This document shows, piece after piece, positions 14,350 to 15,759 of a DNA stretch of 15,759 nucleotides; the first letter of the stretch is position 1; every line of letters starts with the position of its first letter. A model generated the notes under the pieces. That model saw nothing but the letters and a program-made list of their open reading frames with translations, was not told where the DNA came from and ran no database searches. The position numbers and the translations under genes are program-made. Source of the DNA: Elstera sp043721315 (GTDB taxonomy: Bacteria > Pseudomonadota > Alphaproteobacteria > Elsterales > Elsteraceae); the NCBI GenBank assembly GCA_043721315.1, contig JAYSQZ010000002.1:1-15759 (forward strand). Reading direction: 5' to 3'.

Positions 14350-15759
14350 CAAGGCCGGAGGGGCTGCCTTTCGCATCGCTCTTGCGGCTCGCGAAGCGGG
14401 CGGCGATTTCTTCGGTGTTGGCGACGTGAGTGCTCGCGCCATCGGTGCGGGCGGCTAGATGCAGCAGTACGGCGCTGGCGCGCAAAAGCGGAAACTGACG
14501 CTCGCCGCCGTCGCGGTCTTTCGCCACGATATAGCCGCGCAGGCGGCTTTCGGCCTCATAGTGCGATGACACGTCGGTGCGAAATTTACTCAGCAACTGC
14601 GTGAGCGCCTCGGTTACGTCAGCTTCGCCCACCGCTTGCGCGCCCAAGACAAAATCATCGCCGCCGATATGCCCCACGAAGAACCCAGGGGTATTTTGCA
14701 CAAGCCGCATCATATCGGCGAACATCGTAATCACCCGGTCGCCCTGACGAAAACCGTAAGTATCGTTGAAGGGCTTAAAGAAATCGAAGTCGATGAAGGC
14801 GACGGAAACCGAATTCGCGGGATTATCGAGCGCCCGCTCCAACCAATCTTGAATACGATGGTTCCCAGGCAGGCGGCTTAGGGGATTCTGATCTCGCACC
14901 CCCGCCAAATTATAATCGTTCACCAGCTTCAACAGCGCGCGTGGACTTAGAAAACCGACATAATGGCCATCTTCGGTTACTAGAATACCGTCGGCAGCGC
15001 TATCGCCCGAAAAGGCTTCGACGATCCGGTCGATGTGAGTGCTAACGTCGCAAACAGGGCAGGTAACGATTAAATCGCGAATGCCCTCGGCTATCGCCCG
15101 GTTTCGGAGTAAATCGCTGCCAAAACGGCTATAGGCGAAGCGCTTAATATCGCGCTCCCGCACCACGCCCAAGGGCCGCCTGCGTTCGTCCACCACGGGA
15201 ACCACCTCGGCGGTTTCGTTCTGGCGGAAGGTTTCCAACAAATCGGCGCGGGCGCTGCGGGCACCGATGGCAGGGATGCGCTCGATCGCGTCTTCAACCA
15301 AGACACCCGTAGTGGTGGGGCGGCGGCGCTCAGACTGGTTTAAGTCGAGAACCGTTTGATAGACGAGACTAAGCGCGGCAAGGTCGGTCGTGGGGCGGGC
15401 GATGCGGTAGCCTTGCGCGAAATCGCAGCCGATATCGCGGCAGACGTAAAACTCGCGATCAGTCTCAATACCCTCTGCGATGACTTGAATGCCGCGAATA
15501 TGGGCGTAATTGGTCACTTGCTCCACAAGGCCGCGCTTGCGGGCATCTTGATCAATCCCGGAGATGAAGAAGCGATCAATTTTCAAATAATCAGGTTTGG
15601 CTTCGTACAGCATTTTCAAGCTGGCATAGCCGACACCGAAATCATCAATCGCTACCGCAATGCCCGAGCTGCGATATTGCTCGAAAATTGCATTACCCGA
15701 GTCGTGCAAGTTAAATTCAGACCGCTCGGCCAACTCTAGGCAAATCCCGGCGGGCGACA
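14330..15759 (-). CDS. EAL-CBS-GGDEF cyclic-di-GMP protein, 5' end cut by window edge
   Basis: At least 475 residues, open to the right edge; the ORF start at 15733 is an internal TTG, and upstream in-frame residues SPAGICLELAERSEF continue the EAL domain. EAL part: LELAER, AIDDFGVGYASLKML, YLKIDRFF, VIAEGIET and FAQGY, so the visible metal and catalytic residues are kept and phosphodiesterase activity is likely. About 150-270 residues in, two CBS-like units (PVVDERRRPLGVV and ILVTEDGHYVGFLSP) suggest nucleotide sensing. The C-terminal GGDEF domain has VAFIDFDFFKPFNDTYGFRQ, then GGDDF (14651-14665), an allowed variant with a Glu-to-Asp change; no RxxD inhibitory site precedes it. No membrane segment is visible. 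Net activity (making or degrading cyclic-di-GMP) cannot be read from sequence. Confidence 0.9.
   Translation of the reverse strand, partial: SPAGICLELAERSEFNLHDSGNAIFEQYRSSGIAVAIDDFGVGYASLKMLYEAKPDYLKIDRFFISGIDQDARKRGLVEQVTNYAHIRGIQVIAEGIETDREFYVCRDIGCDFAQGYRIARPTTDLAALSLVYQTVLDLNQSERRRPTTTGVLVEDAIERIPAIGARSARADLLETFRQNETAEVVPVVDERRRPLGVVRERDIKRFAYSRFGSDLLRNRAIAEGIRDLIVTCPVCDVSTHIDRIVEAFSGDSAADGILVTEDGHYVGFLSPRALLKLVNDYNLAGVRDQNPLSRLPGNHRIQDWLERALDNPANSVSVAFIDFDFFKPFNDTYGFRQGDRVITMFADMMRLVQNTPGFFVGHIGGDDFVLGAQAVGEADVTEALTQLLSKFRTDVSSHYEAESRLRGYIVAKDRDGGERQFPLLRASAVLLHLAARTDGASTHVANTEEIAARFASRKSDAKGSPSGLVIERLT

Noticed and set aside
1..15759. CRISPR arrays, tRNA or rRNA genes, insertion sequences, phage genes
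   Set aside because: None seen: no regularly spaced repeats, no cloverleaf or ribosomal sequence recognised, no transposase or integrase, and codon use looks even throughout.

Overview
The window is a compact stretch of bacterial chromosome with a GC-rich look, about 15.8 kb, with almost no non-coding DNA. Gene content and protein style point to an alphaproteobacterium, probably Rhodospirillales-like. The clues are GlnE followed directly by a Bcp peroxiredoxin, an Asp-type HemB, an LdtR-type MarR regulator, and an ACAD8-like valine dehydrogenase next to HIBCH and MmsB. The placement is inference from family resemblance; no rRNA or tRNA is present to settle it.

Left part (1-5927, + strand): the 3' part of glnE (nitrogen regulation) overlaps bcp (peroxide defence) by ATGA. 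A fold-III PLP decarboxylase follows, then an alpha/beta hydrolase, then a small lipoprotein gene. The hydrolase-lipoprotein junction carries a diverged tandem duplication of about 108 bp. It created a 32-codon chimeric small ORF and left the lipoprotein gene with ATT where the other copy has ATG.

Middle (5928-10810): hemB on the - strand (haem synthesis) diverges from a three-gene valine-catabolism operon: isobutyryl-CoA dehydrogenase, 3-hydroxyisobutyryl-CoA hydrolase and 3-hydroxyisobutyrate dehydrogenase. A near-consensus sigma-70 promoter precedes the operon. The crotonase step and mmsA are not in this window. An LdtR-like MarR regulator with a GTG start follows and ends at a probable terminator.

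Right part (10811-15759): a type II toxin-antitoxin pair (AbrB/MazE-fold antitoxin with a Doc/Fic toxin). Then come a divergent Lrp/AsnC regulator and dadA (D-amino acid dehydrogenase), with a 22-bp inverted repeat between them. A LysR regulator converges on dadA, and last is a 5'-truncated EAL-CBS-GGDEF cyclic-di-GMP protein running off the right edge.

I found no CRISPR array, insertion sequence, phage gene, tRNA or rRNA, and no convincing wholly new multi-gene system. The least ordinary items are the duplicated hydrolase/lipoprotein junction with its odd start codon, the AbrB-Doc pairing, the decarboxylase with an altered substrate-specificity segment, and the operator-like repeat between the Lrp gene and dadA. 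No gap between genes exceeds about 150 bases.
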